Assembly: GCA_963824935.1 (NCBI GenBank) | Contig: CAWGRF010000019.1 | Span: 41,245 to 105,244 of the forward strand | Length of the DNA stretch: 64,000 nucleotides | Direction of reading: 5' to 3' | Origin: JACCZX01 sp963824935 | Lineage (GTDB): Bacteria; Pseudomonadota; Gammaproteobacteria; Burkholderiales; Burkholderiaceae_F | Part shown: positions 55,795 to 63,404 of the stretch, piece by piece | Numbering within the stretch: the first letter of the stretch is position 1 | How the letters are laid out: each line of letters begins with the position of its first letter | Program-made: the position numbers and the translations under genes | Notes under the pieces: generated by a model | What the model was told of the DNA's origin: nothing | Databases searched by the model: none | Seen by the model: the letters and a program-made list of their open reading frames with translations, nothing else

Positions 55795-55928
55795 CTAAGC
55801 TGCTGCCCGCAGATCCAAGTTCTCCGCACGCTCATCGACGTGCAGATGGTCTTCGGCGAGATAGCGGCTCACCGCGTTTCCTCCAGCCGCGCCCCGGCAA
55901 GTCCGACGTCGCCGTCAGGTCTTAACAG
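55795..55928 (-). pseudogene. C-terminal fragment of an FAD-dependent monooxygenase
   Basis: Minus-strand translation gives LLRPDGDVGLAGARLEET, a frame break, then VSRYLAEDHLHVDERAENLD and a stop at 55797-55795. This closely matches the end of the complete monooxygenase at 57.7-59.3 kb (LLRPDGHIGLAGIRLEEATL, LAEHHLRVDAN). The homology stops abruptly at about 55929. Only about 44 of some 540 residues remain. Confidence 0.72.
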
Positions 55929-55948
55929 GTCCTGAACCCGCGCCGCTG

Positions 55949-56131
55949 CTGCAGTTGGTGGTAGTCACATTGAAGTTTGCCGAGGCGCCTCCCAACGATG
56001 CCAGCCCCAGCGTGGGCGCCGGCGTGCAGTACATCCTCAAGCCGGCTCAGGGCATCGTGGCCAACCTGGAGTTCGCGGCAGGAAAGTACGGCAACAACGC
56101 GCTGCTCTTCAAGATGGGATACGCCTGGTAG
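55949..56131 (+). pseudogene. C-terminal fragment of an outer-membrane beta-barrel protein
   Basis: Plus-strand frame ending at TAG 56129-56131 reads SPSVGAGVQYILKPAQGIVA, NLEFAAGKYGNNALLFK and MGYAW. Alternating residues and the terminal aromatic Trp after Tyr-Ala fit the last strands of an outer-membrane barrel (surface antigen/BamA-TamA type). No start codon or upstream barrel is present. It begins about 20 bp from where the monooxygenase fragment ends. Confidence 0.55.
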
Positions 56132-56271
56132 AGAACCGTTCGAGCTCGAAGGAGGACGCCAAGAATGCGAACTCGACTCCTACCCCGCGCTGAGCGACGT
56201 CGTCGCCACCCACTACGGGGTCCCCAACGCACTTCACGGCTAGGTGCCGGCGGCCGCGCTACCATCGCAGC

Positions 56272-56598
56272 ATGGTACGTCATCGCTACCTCAACCGCAG
56301 TGCTCAACGCGTCTTGGCATACGTCCTCGCGCACCCCAACGCAACGATCGGCGAGATACCGCGGGCGTGCGGGTACAAGAACCAAGAGACGATCAGCAGG
56401 CTGATCAATGCGCCCAAGTTTCAGGACACATGGGAGCGCTGCGTCTCTCGCGCCTACACGCAAGTCCTGTTGACTCAATCTGACCGCATTCGATTCGAGT
56501 CGCGCTTGAGTCATCAAATTGGCGGAGTGACTGAGTCGATTGACGACTTCGACGTCAGCATCTTCGATGTCGTCGCCGGGACGACCACGATCGACTGA
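56272..56598 (+). CDS. Small protein with possible helix-turn-helix
   Basis: 108 residues. SAQRVLAYVLAHPNATIGEI then RACGYKNQETISRLINAPKF resembles a winged helix or HTH, followed by a helical, charged region and an acidic tail (SIDDFDVSIFDVV). I do not recognise the family. Its stop is 8 bp before the amidotransferase ATG, so the two may be co-transcribed. The stretch 56132-56271 upstream holds no gene that I can support. Confidence 0.45.
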   Translation: MVRHRYLNRSAQRVLAYVLAHPNATIGEIPRACGYKNQETISRLINAPKFQDTWERCVSRAYTQVLLTQSDRIRFESRLSHQIGGVTESIDDFDVSIFDVVAGTTTID

Positions 56599-56606
56599 GG
56601 TCGACG

Positions 56607-57431
56607 ATGTGCCGCTGGCTCGCATACTCGGGGGCGCCGATCCGGCTCGAGGAGTTGCTCGTCAAGCGCGACCGCTCCCTGATCGACCAGAGCCTGCATT
56701 CCCGCCAGGGTGCGACGACGACGAACGGCGACGGCTTCGGCGTCGGCTGGTACGACGGCGAAACGCCGCGACTCTACCGCAGCGTCCATCCGGCCTGGAA
56801 CGACCGCAACCTGCGTGAGCTCGCCGCTGGCGTCTCGTCGCACCTCTTCTTCGCGCACATCCGCGCCTCGACGGGTACGGCGATTCAGGAGACGAACGCG
56901 CACCCGTTCCGCTACGGACGTTGGCTCTGGATGCACAACGGGCTGATCCGCGAGTTCTCGCGCGTCCGGCGCGAGCTCGTGCTCGCGGTCGACGACTCGC
57001 TCTTCACGTCGATCGAGGGCACGACCGACTCGGAGACGATGTTCTACCTCGCCCTGACCTTCGGGCTCGAGAGCGATCCTGTCGGCGCCGTCGAACGCAT
57101 GGTCGGATTCGTCGAGGAGACGGGGCGCCGGCACGGTGTCGAGCTGCCGATCCAGATGACGATCGCGACGACCGACGGGCGCTGCGTCTACGCGTTCCGC
57201 TACTCGAGCGAGGGCGAGTCGAGGTCGCTCTATTTCAGCACGAGGATGGACGCCTTGCAGGCGATGTACCCGGAGAGCGCGGAGCTCGCCGGTCTCTCGG
57301 ACGAGACGCGGGTCGTCGTCTCCGAGCCTCTCGGCGACCTCGCAGGCGCCTGGAACGAGGTGCCCGAGGCCCACGTCGGCATCATCCAGCCAGGCGAGGA
57401 CGAGCTCCGACCGTTCACGCCGAAGCGGTAA
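56607..57431 (+). CDS. Class II glutamine amidotransferase (YafJ/EgtC-like)
   Basis: 274 residues. Begins MCRWLAYSG, so Cys 2 becomes the N-terminal nucleophile. Other Ntn blocks: TNGDGFGVGWYDG, FFAHIRASTG, NAHPFRYGRWLWMHNG and TDSETMFYLALTFG. Members hydrolyse gamma-glutamyl amides. Codon use is biased to C/G at third positions and to CTC for Leu, unlike the CTG-leaning neighbours, as in actinobacterial genes, hinting at transfer. GAGG lies before the ATG. Confidence 0.88.
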   Translation: MCRWLAYSGAPIRLEELLVKRDRSLIDQSLHSRQGATTTNGDGFGVGWYDGETPRLYRSVHPAWNDRNLRELAAGVSSHLFFAHIRASTGTAIQETNAHPFRYGRWLWMHNGLIREFSRVRRELVLAVDDSLFTSIEGTTDSETMFYLALTFGLESDPVGAVERMVGFVEETGRRHGVELPIQMTIATTDGRCVYAFRYSSEGESRSLYFSTRMDALQAMYPESAELAGLSDETRVVVSEPLGDLAGAWNEVPEAHVGIIQPGEDELRPFTPKR

Positions 57432-57454
57432 GGATCAACGACAGCTCGTTCTGC

Positions 57455-57655
57455 TCATGCGCTGTCGTCGGTCGCGAACGCCAGTCTCGCGATCTCATCG
57501 TCCCGCAACGCGCGGCCTTCGGCGCGCAGGCGGTCGAACTCAACTTCGCTCAGCGCCGAGCGTCCAGCGCGGCCCAGCGCGCGGAGTTGGGGAATCACTC
57601 GGTGCCAGTACCACGAGTCCGAGGCGGCGCCGTGGATCAATACGTACGTAGCCAC
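57455..57655 (-). pseudogene. Chimeric reading frame: alpha/beta hydrolase N-terminus joined to an unrelated C-terminal tail
   Basis: The first 28 residues MATYVLIHGAASDSWYWHRV and IPQLRALG are typical of the N-terminus of an alpha/beta hydrolase (oxyanion HG region). Then, without a stop, the sequence continues ALSEVEFDRLRAEGRALRDD and EIARLAFATDD. That is like the C-terminal tail of large actinobacterial-type regulators (EGRAL.DDE pattern) and not a hydrolase. The catalytic Ser, Asp and His are all absent. It appears to be a join of two gene ends near 57570. Confidence 0.55.
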
Positions 57656-57694
57656 GGTGCAGAAGCGAGTCTTACCTCAAGATGAGATGCGAGA

Positions 57695-59326
57695 TTAAGC
57701 CATCTCGCGTCGCGTCCGTCGTTCTAGGTTTGCCATCTGCAAGTTCAACTTCGCGACATTCGCATCGACGCGCAGATGATGTTCGGCAAGGTAGTCGGTT
57801 AAGGTAGCTTCTTCCAACCGGATTCCGGCAAGTCCGATGTGGCCGTCGGGTCGCAGCAAGTAAAAGGCTGGTCCCGTAATGCCGACACGCGCCAACTCCT
57901 TCGCGTTAACGGAATCGTCGGGTATCTGATGCACACCAATCAGATCGCCATGTCCCAGCGTTCCAGCAGTTGGCGCAGGCTGTCCGATCACGAGCAGATT
58001 GAAGCGCGTGTCATCGAGCTTCTGAAACAGGTCCTCGACCGGACCATTCGCGTGCATCTTGAGCTGCACCCATGGGAAACGGTCGCCCGCGAGCGGCGCG
58101 CCTTCCGGCAGATTCGCAAGCGTCTGCGATAGCGGGCTCGTGCGATAGCGAATGCCGATCTGCGAGACCGTGCGAAACGCAAGCGTGCGTACACGTTTGA
58201 TCCTCATCACGAGCGCGATGATCTTCGCGAGGACACGCGTACGGAGCAGCCCCGCGACCCAGCTATCGGACACCACGAGCGTGAAAAGCCGATCGGTCGT
58301 CCGTAGCAGCCGCTGCGCTACCGGTATGCGTTCTTTTTCATAGCTATCTAGCAACGCCGCGTCGGCCTGTCCTTTGACGACGAGCGCGAGCTTCCACCCG
58401 AGGTTGTAAGCGTCCTGCAGACCGGTGTTCATGCCCTGACCACCCGCTGGACTGTGAATGTGCGCGGCGTCGCCGAGCAGGAAGCAACGCCGATCGCGAA
58501 AGCGCTCGGCGCAGCGGTGGTGAATGCGGTAGGTGGAAAACCAACTGCATTCCTTGAATGACAGTTCCGCTCCCGCTTCGCGTCGAATGTCGGACGTCAG
58601 GTCCTCGAACTTGAGATCGTTTCTTGCGCGCAATGACTTCGGAAGAATGCCGATCACACGCCAGCGGTCCCTGCCCTTCATTGGAAAGAACAGATGAAAT
58701 CCGTCCTGCCACAGATAGATGTTGAGCTCACCCGGCTTCATCGGCCCGGTCGCCTCGGTATCGGCTACAAAAAATACATGTTCGTAGGGCGCACCGGGGA
58801 AAGTAATGCTGCTCAACTCGCGCACCGCGCTGCGCGCTCCGTCGCAGCCCGCCACCCATGCGGCTCTGATCTTGCGGGTCGAACCGTCGGGTTGTTTGAT
58901 CGTGGCGTCGACGTAATCGGGATGCTGTTCGAAGGCAATCAGCTCGGTGCTCCACTGCACGTCGATGCCGTAATCGCGCAGCTTGGCGCCCATGATGCGT
59001 TCGTTGTCATCCTGGCCCAGTTGGAGGACGAACGGAAACGGGCTCAGGCTCTTGCCGATATCTCCCAGCGGGATACGCGCCGTCCACTTCCCGTTCGCCC
59101 ACATGTTGGCGCCGGTGGCGGGAATGCCGAGCTCGAGCGCCTTGTCGATGATGCCCATCTTGGAGTAGATCTCGAGCGTGCGTGCCTGCACCGCTATCGC
59201 CCGCGACTGCTGCGCCGGCCCCGAATGCCGATCAATGATCACCGCGCGCACTCCGTGGCGCGCAAGTTGATTGGCGAGCATCAGCCCGGTGGGGCCGGCC
59301 CCAACGATGAGAACGTCTGTATCCAT
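57695..59326 (-). CDS. FAD-dependent monooxygenase, phenol hydroxylase type
   Basis: 543 residues, class A flavoprotein hydroxylase (PheA/TfdB/MhpA-like). FAD motif VGAGPTGLMLANQLARHG, the DG motif AGCDGARSAVREL and the GD motif RCFLLGDAAHIHSPAGGQGM. The C-terminal thioredoxin-like domain (about 400-540) is complete. It hydroxylates an aromatic ring with NAD(P)H and oxygen; the substrate is unknown. Divergent from a Bug receptor gene, an arrangement common in aromatic catabolic loci. Confidence 0.93.
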   Translation of the reverse strand: MDTDVLIVGAGPTGLMLANQLARHGVRAVIIDRHSGPAQQSRAIAVQARTLEIYSKMGIIDKALELGIPATGANMWANGKWTARIPLGDIGKSLSPFPFVLQLGQDDNERIMGAKLRDYGIDVQWSTELIAFEQHPDYVDATIKQPDGSTRKIRAAWVAGCDGARSAVRELSSITFPGAPYEHVFFVADTEATGPMKPGELNIYLWQDGFHLFFPMKGRDRWRVIGILPKSLRARNDLKFEDLTSDIRREAGAELSFKECSWFSTYRIHHRCAERFRDRRCFLLGDAAHIHSPAGGQGMNTGLQDAYNLGWKLALVVKGQADAALLDSYEKERIPVAQRLLRTTDRLFTLVVSDSWVAGLLRTRVLAKIIALVMRIKRVRTLAFRTVSQIGIRYRTSPLSQTLANLPEGAPLAGDRFPWVQLKMHANGPVEDLFQKLDDTRFNLLVIGQPAPTAGTLGHGDLIGVHQIPDDSVNAKELARVGITGPAFYLLRPDGHIGLAGIRLEEATLTDYLAEHHLRVDANVAKLNLQMANLERRTRREMA

Positions 59327-59488
59327 AAGAGTCTCTAATCCGAAGTTTAGTTACCAGGGATTTCCCACAAGCGAAATGTGGCGGCAAACGCGCAAGGCGT
59401 GGGGCGGCTGGTAGACGAAGCGAACGGACGGAGCGATGATGGAACTGAAGACGAAGCCGACCTAAGCTTCGCCAAGCTGGAGATCAGG

Positions 59489-60472
59489 ATGATCGATTCA
59501 AGAGACCTCGCGCGCCGCTTGGGCATGGCCGTTTGTTTGAGTTTGGCTGCCGCCGGCGTGAGCGTGCATGCGCAGGACTATCCATCACGGCCGATTCGGA
59601 TCATCGTGCCCTTTTCGCCGGGCGGCGCGGTCGATGGACCGACGCGGATCATCGCCCAGGAACTTCCCAAACGTCTGGGCCAGCAGGTGATCGTTGAAAA
59701 CAAACCTGGCGCCGGGGCGACGATAGGCTCCGAAGCCGCTGCGAAATCCGCGCCGGATGGTTACACGCTGCTGCTCGCTTCGCAGACCAATGCCATCAGT
59801 GCGACTCTGTATTCGCAACTCAAGTTTCATCCGCTCGACGACTTCGTCCCGATCACCTTAATCGGACGCGAACCCGGCGTCCTGGTCGTGCATCCGTCTC
59901 TGCCGGTGCAGTCGATCCAAGAGCTGATCGCCTACGCGAGGGAGCGTCCAGGTAAGTTGGACTACGCGTCATCCGGCAACGGCAGCGGCCAGCATTTGTT
60001 CGCTGCACTTTTCTTGTCGCAGACCGGGCTTAAGATGAACCATATTCCGTATCGCGGCAGCGGCCAGGCGACAACCGATTTGCTCGGTGGGCAGGTGATG
60101 GTGTCGTTTCCGGGCCTTGCGGGCATGCTGGGCCACATCAAGGCGGGAAAACTGCGTGCTCTAGCGGTAACCAGCGAGAGCCGTTCGCCGCAATTGCCTG
60201 ACGTGCCAACGATTGCCGAAACGGCGGTTCCGGGTTATTCAGCGTACGTCTGGTTGGGTTTGATGGCACCCAAGGGCACACCGGCCCCGATCATTGAAAA
60301 GCTGCATCGAGAGCTCGTGACTGTGATGGCGACACCTGAAGTGAAGAGCTACATGGCGAATGCCTCGATCGAGCTCGTGGCATCGACGCCCACCGAATTC
60401 GGGGTCTTCTTTCGGGAAGAGATCGACCGTTGGGCAAAAATCATCAAGGGAACCGGTGCCAAGATCGATTAG
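59489..60472 (+). CDS. Bug-family (TctC) receptor
   Basis: 327 residues with a signal peptide (LGMAVCLSLAAAGVSVHAQ). YPSRPIRIIVPFSPGGAVDG and VENKPGAGATIGSEAAAKSA are typical. ATG 59489 gives a proper signal peptide; an in-frame ATG at 59378 would add 37 polar residues before it. Placed divergent from the monooxygenase and directly upstream of an alpha/beta hydrolase, it may bind an aromatic or carboxylate substrate of that pathway. Confidence 0.9.
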   Translation: MIDSRDLARRLGMAVCLSLAAAGVSVHAQDYPSRPIRIIVPFSPGGAVDGPTRIIAQELPKRLGQQVIVENKPGAGATIGSEAAAKSAPDGYTLLLASQTNAISATLYSQLKFHPLDDFVPITLIGREPGVLVVHPSLPVQSIQELIAYARERPGKLDYASSGNGSGQHLFAALFLSQTGLKMNHIPYRGSGQATTDLLGGQVMVSFPGLAGMLGHIKAGKLRALAVTSESRSPQLPDVPTIAETAVPGYSAYVWLGLMAPKGTPAPIIEKLHRELVTVMATPEVKSYMANASIELVASTPTEFGVFFREEIDRWAKIIKGTGAKID

Positions 60473-60500
60473 CGCGCTCGCCTCCCAGCGTGAGGAGGCG

Positions 60501-61425
60501 ATGTCCGAACAGACCGGCAACGACGCGCCGGTGACTGGCGTCGAGCACTGGACGAAGAAGGGAGAGGTGCGCCTCTTCCTCTGGGAAAAATTCGTCGAAG
60601 TGCCGGACGACAAAGCCGCGATTCTCTTTGTCCACGGTTCGTCGATGGCGTCGCAGCCTACATTCGACTTGACCGTCCCCGGACGCGCCGACTCGTCGGT
60701 GATGGACTGGTTCGCTCGGCGCGGCTTCGCGTGCTGGAGTGTCGACATGGAAGGCTACGGGCGGTCCGACAAGAACCGTGACATTACGTGCGACATCGCG
60801 AACGGTGCCGACGACCTGACCGCTGCGACCGACTACATCAGCCGCACGCGTGGCGTGCGGAAGCTTCTTCGTCTACGGCATTTCGTCGGGCGCGCTGCGT
60901 GCAGCACTGTTCGCGCAACGGCATCCGGATCGCATTGCTCGCCTCGCGCTTGACGCATTCGTCTGGACCGGCGAGGGGAGTCCCACGCTCGAGCAGCGAC
61001 GCAAGAAACTTCCGGAATTTCTAAAGTCGAAGCGCCGCCCGATCGACCGCGCGTTCGTCTATTCCATTTTCGAGCGCGATCATCCCGAGTGCGCGGACAA
61101 GCGCGTCGTCGATGCATTTGCGGACGCGATCCTCGCGCTCGATTCGTCGATGCCGAATGGAACGTACATCGACATGTGCTCGAAGCTGCCGATCGTCGAT
61201 CCCGCAGCCATTGCGGCGCCGACGATCGTGATGCGCGGCGAGTTCGACGGCATCGCCGGAATCGATGACCTGATGAATTTCTTTGCCCGGTTACCGAACC
61301 CCGACAAGCAGTTCACCGTCATGCCCGGGATTTCGCATGCCAGCTTTCAGCAGAAGAACTATCTGACCGTCTATCACATCCTGCATTCGTTCTTCTCGCG
61401 GCCGGATCCGGCTTACATAGCCTAG
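60501..61425 (+). CDS. Alpha/beta hydrolase, frameshifted
   Basis: About 307 residues after correction. Oxyanion region ILFVHGSSMASQPTFDL, GFACWSVDMEGYGRSDKNRD, then the nucleophile region VYGISSGALRAALFAQRHPD (Ser in GISSG), the Asp in MRGEFDGIAGIDDL, and the His in VMPGISHASFQQKNY. One extra C near 60865 breaks the frame; removal reads TRGVRKFFVYGISSGALR. GAGGAGG precedes ATG 60501. It follows the Bug receptor by 28 bp, and the ClpX-like gene comes 39 bp later. Confidence 0.87.
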
Positions 61426-61464
61426 TTGCCTGACCGTAGGTCGGCTATGAACGAGGAGCGTCGA

Positions 61465-62475
61465 ATGAATGCCTTGGATCCTCGTCTGACGCCGAGGGAG
61501 ATCGTGCGCCACCTGGACCAGTATGTCATCGGCCAGGACGAAGCCAAGAAGACATTAGCCGTCGCCGTCTATGCGCACTACCACAAGCTCGCACTGTCGC
61601 GCGTCGAAGGGTTGGAGATCACGAAGAGCAATGTGCTGCTGGTGGGCCCGACCGGCACCGGCAAGACGCTGCTGTGCGAATCGCTCGCGCGATTGCTGAA
61701 AGTTCCGTTCGTGACTGCCGACGCCACCTCGCTGGCTCAGTCACGCTACGTCAATGATGAGATCCAGGCCATCCTCGAGCGCCTGCATGACAAGGCCGAA
61801 GGCGAGGTGACGCGTACGCAGCATGGCATCGTGTTCATCGACGAGATCGACAAATTAAAGTCGGCCTCGACCGCTTCAGACCGCGGCCCGTCGGGCGAAA
61901 GCGTCCAGCATGCGTTGCTGAAGATCATGGAAGGCGCGCCCGTGCGCCTTGCGACCGGTGAGTACCTCGACACGACGCACGTTCTGTTCATCTGTGGCGG
62001 AGCATTCGTCGGACTCAACGTGATCATGTCCAGCAGCCACAGCTTCGGCTTCGTCGGCATGTCGGACGCGGACAGCCGGCGAATTCTCGAAAGGTTGAAC
62101 GAACGAGTGAAACCAACCGACCTCGTCGAATTCGGGCTAATTCCGGAATTCAGCGGGCGACTCACCACAGTTGCGCGACTGCGTGACCTCTCGCGCGACA
62201 TGCTGGTCCGAATCATGACCGAACCGCGCAACTGCATCTACCGGCAGTTCCAGGCGATCCTCAAGGTTCAGGGTGTCGAGCTCGTCGTCGCGCCGCGCGC
62301 GTTCGAGGAGATTGCCGATCTGGCGATCGAGTACAAGTCGGGGGCGCGCAGCCTGCGCGGACTGTTCGAGGAGTTGATCGCGCCCGTGCTGTACGCAGTG
62401 CCCGACCACCCGGAAGTCAAGCGCGTCGAGCTGTCGTCCATCTTCGCCGAGCCGCGGTACCTGCGCGCAGCGTGA
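61465..62475 (+). CDS. ClpX-like AAA+ ATPase lacking the zinc-binding domain
   Basis: 336 residues; canonical ClpX has about 420. The AAA+ core is clear: REIVRHLDQYVIGQDEAKKT, Walker A GPTGTGKT (61-68), Walker B VFIDEIDK, VLFICGGAF, arginine finger region EFSGRL and sensor 2 GARSLRG. The N-terminal zinc-binding domain is absent. The segment with the RKH loop is about ten residues shorter (EGAPVRLATGEYLDTTH). Pore loop 1 is RYVN where ClpX has GYVG, and SFGF replaces the IGF ClpP-contact loop. ATG 61465 is favoured by GAGGAG six bases upstream. No clpP lies in the window. Confidence 0.85.
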   Translation: MNALDPRLTPREIVRHLDQYVIGQDEAKKTLAVAVYAHYHKLALSRVEGLEITKSNVLLVGPTGTGKTLLCESLARLLKVPFVTADATSLAQSRYVNDEIQAILERLHDKAEGEVTRTQHGIVFIDEIDKLKSASTASDRGPSGESVQHALLKIMEGAPVRLATGEYLDTTHVLFICGGAFVGLNVIMSSSHSFGFVGMSDADSRRILERLNERVKPTDLVEFGLIPEFSGRLTTVARLRDLSRDMLVRIMTEPRNCIYRQFQAILKVQGVELVVAPRAFEEIADLAIEYKSGARSLRGLFEELIAPVLYAVPDHPEVKRVELSSIFAEPRYLRAA

Positions 62476-62651
62476 AATTCTATGTAGGTCCGCCTTCGCT
62501 TCCTTCGAAATCCCTGAGCCCTGCAGACTGAGTAAGACGTCCGCCCAACGAGTCGGCGAGTACCGGGATCTGATACCAACCTAAATTTGTAGCAAAGGCT
62601 CGGTCCGCGCAAACACACTCCGGCCATCTGAATCAGTGACTGGAGTTCGAG

Positions 62652-63404
62652 ATGCTTTGGTACGTGACCGCGATTGCCGCTGCGTGCTTCGTGCTCGAGC
62701 GATGCATTCCTGGATGGACCCTGCCGCGCGTGAAGTCTTGGCCGGTTCGTGTGGTGGCAATCAACCTGGTGCAGCTCGGCGTCGTGCTGATCGCCGGAGC
62801 CACCTGGGAGATCTGGCTCTCGTCGCGATCGGTCTTTGCGCTGTCCGACCATCTTTCTCCCGTCGCTGGCGGTCTGCTCGCCTACTTCATCGCGACCTTC
62901 GTTTTCTATTGGTGGCACCGCTGGCGCCATGAGAGTGACGTTCTGTGGCGACTGTTCCACCAGATCCACCACAGCCCGCAGCGGATCGAGGTCATAACCT
63001 CCTTCTACAAGCACCCGCTGGAGATGGTGGTCAACTCGCTGATCGGAAGCGTCTTGGTCTACTGCCTGCTCGGGTTGTCGCTGGAGGCAGGAGCCGTCTA
63101 CACGGCGTGCACCGCGCTGGGCGAGTTCTTCTATCACACGAGCGTCCGCACGCCGCGCTGGGTGGGTTCCTTGTTCCAGCGCCCGGAGATGCACCGGATT
63201 CACCACCAGTACGGCCGGCACCGCAACAACTACGGCGACTTCCGTGGTGGGACATGCTGTTCGGCACGTACGAGAATCCCCGCGAGTTCCACGCAACCTG
63301 CGGCTTTGACGATGCCAAGGAGCGGCAAGCTGATGCATATGCTCGCGTTCCGGGACGTGCATGCCACAGAGCAGGAAGCCGGCCGCCGGGGTGCGTCATC
63401 ATGA
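62652..63404 (+). CDS. Sterol desaturase/fatty acid hydroxylase family protein, frameshifted
   Basis: About 250 residues, membrane di-iron oxygenase. The His motifs are visible: WWHRWRHESD, LFHQIHHSPQRIE, and EMHRIHHQYGRHRNNYGDF. Then one base is missing near 63245; restoring it reads PWWDMLFGTYENPREFHATC, and one extra base near 63329 returns to the original frame (MHMLAFRDVHATEQEAGRR). The two errors compensate, so the frame stays open with about 28 wrong residues. It would hydroxylate or desaturate a lipid. The 176 bp upstream hold no gene. Confidence 0.85.
   Translation: MLWYVTAIAAACFVLERCIPGWTLPRVKSWPVRVVAINLVQLGVVLIAGATWEIWLSSRSVFALSDHLSPVAGGLLAYFIATFVFYWWHRWRHESDVLWRLFHQIHHSPQRIEVITSFYKHPLEMVVNSLIGSVLVYCLLGLSLEAGAVYTACTALGEFFYHTSVRTPRWVGSLFQRPEMHRIHHQYGRHRNNYGDFRGGTCCSARTRIPASSTQPAALTMPRSGKLMHMLAFRDVHATEQEAGRRGASS

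Noticed and set aside
56165..56404. Open frame after AAGGAGG at 56150-56160
   Set aside because: Despite a good ribosome site the product is Arg-rich and low in structure, and it overlaps the better candidate at 56272.
62476..62651. Possible tRNA or promoter array between the ClpX-like and desaturase genes
   Set aside because: No cloverleaf can be drawn and no paired -35/-10 boxes stand out.
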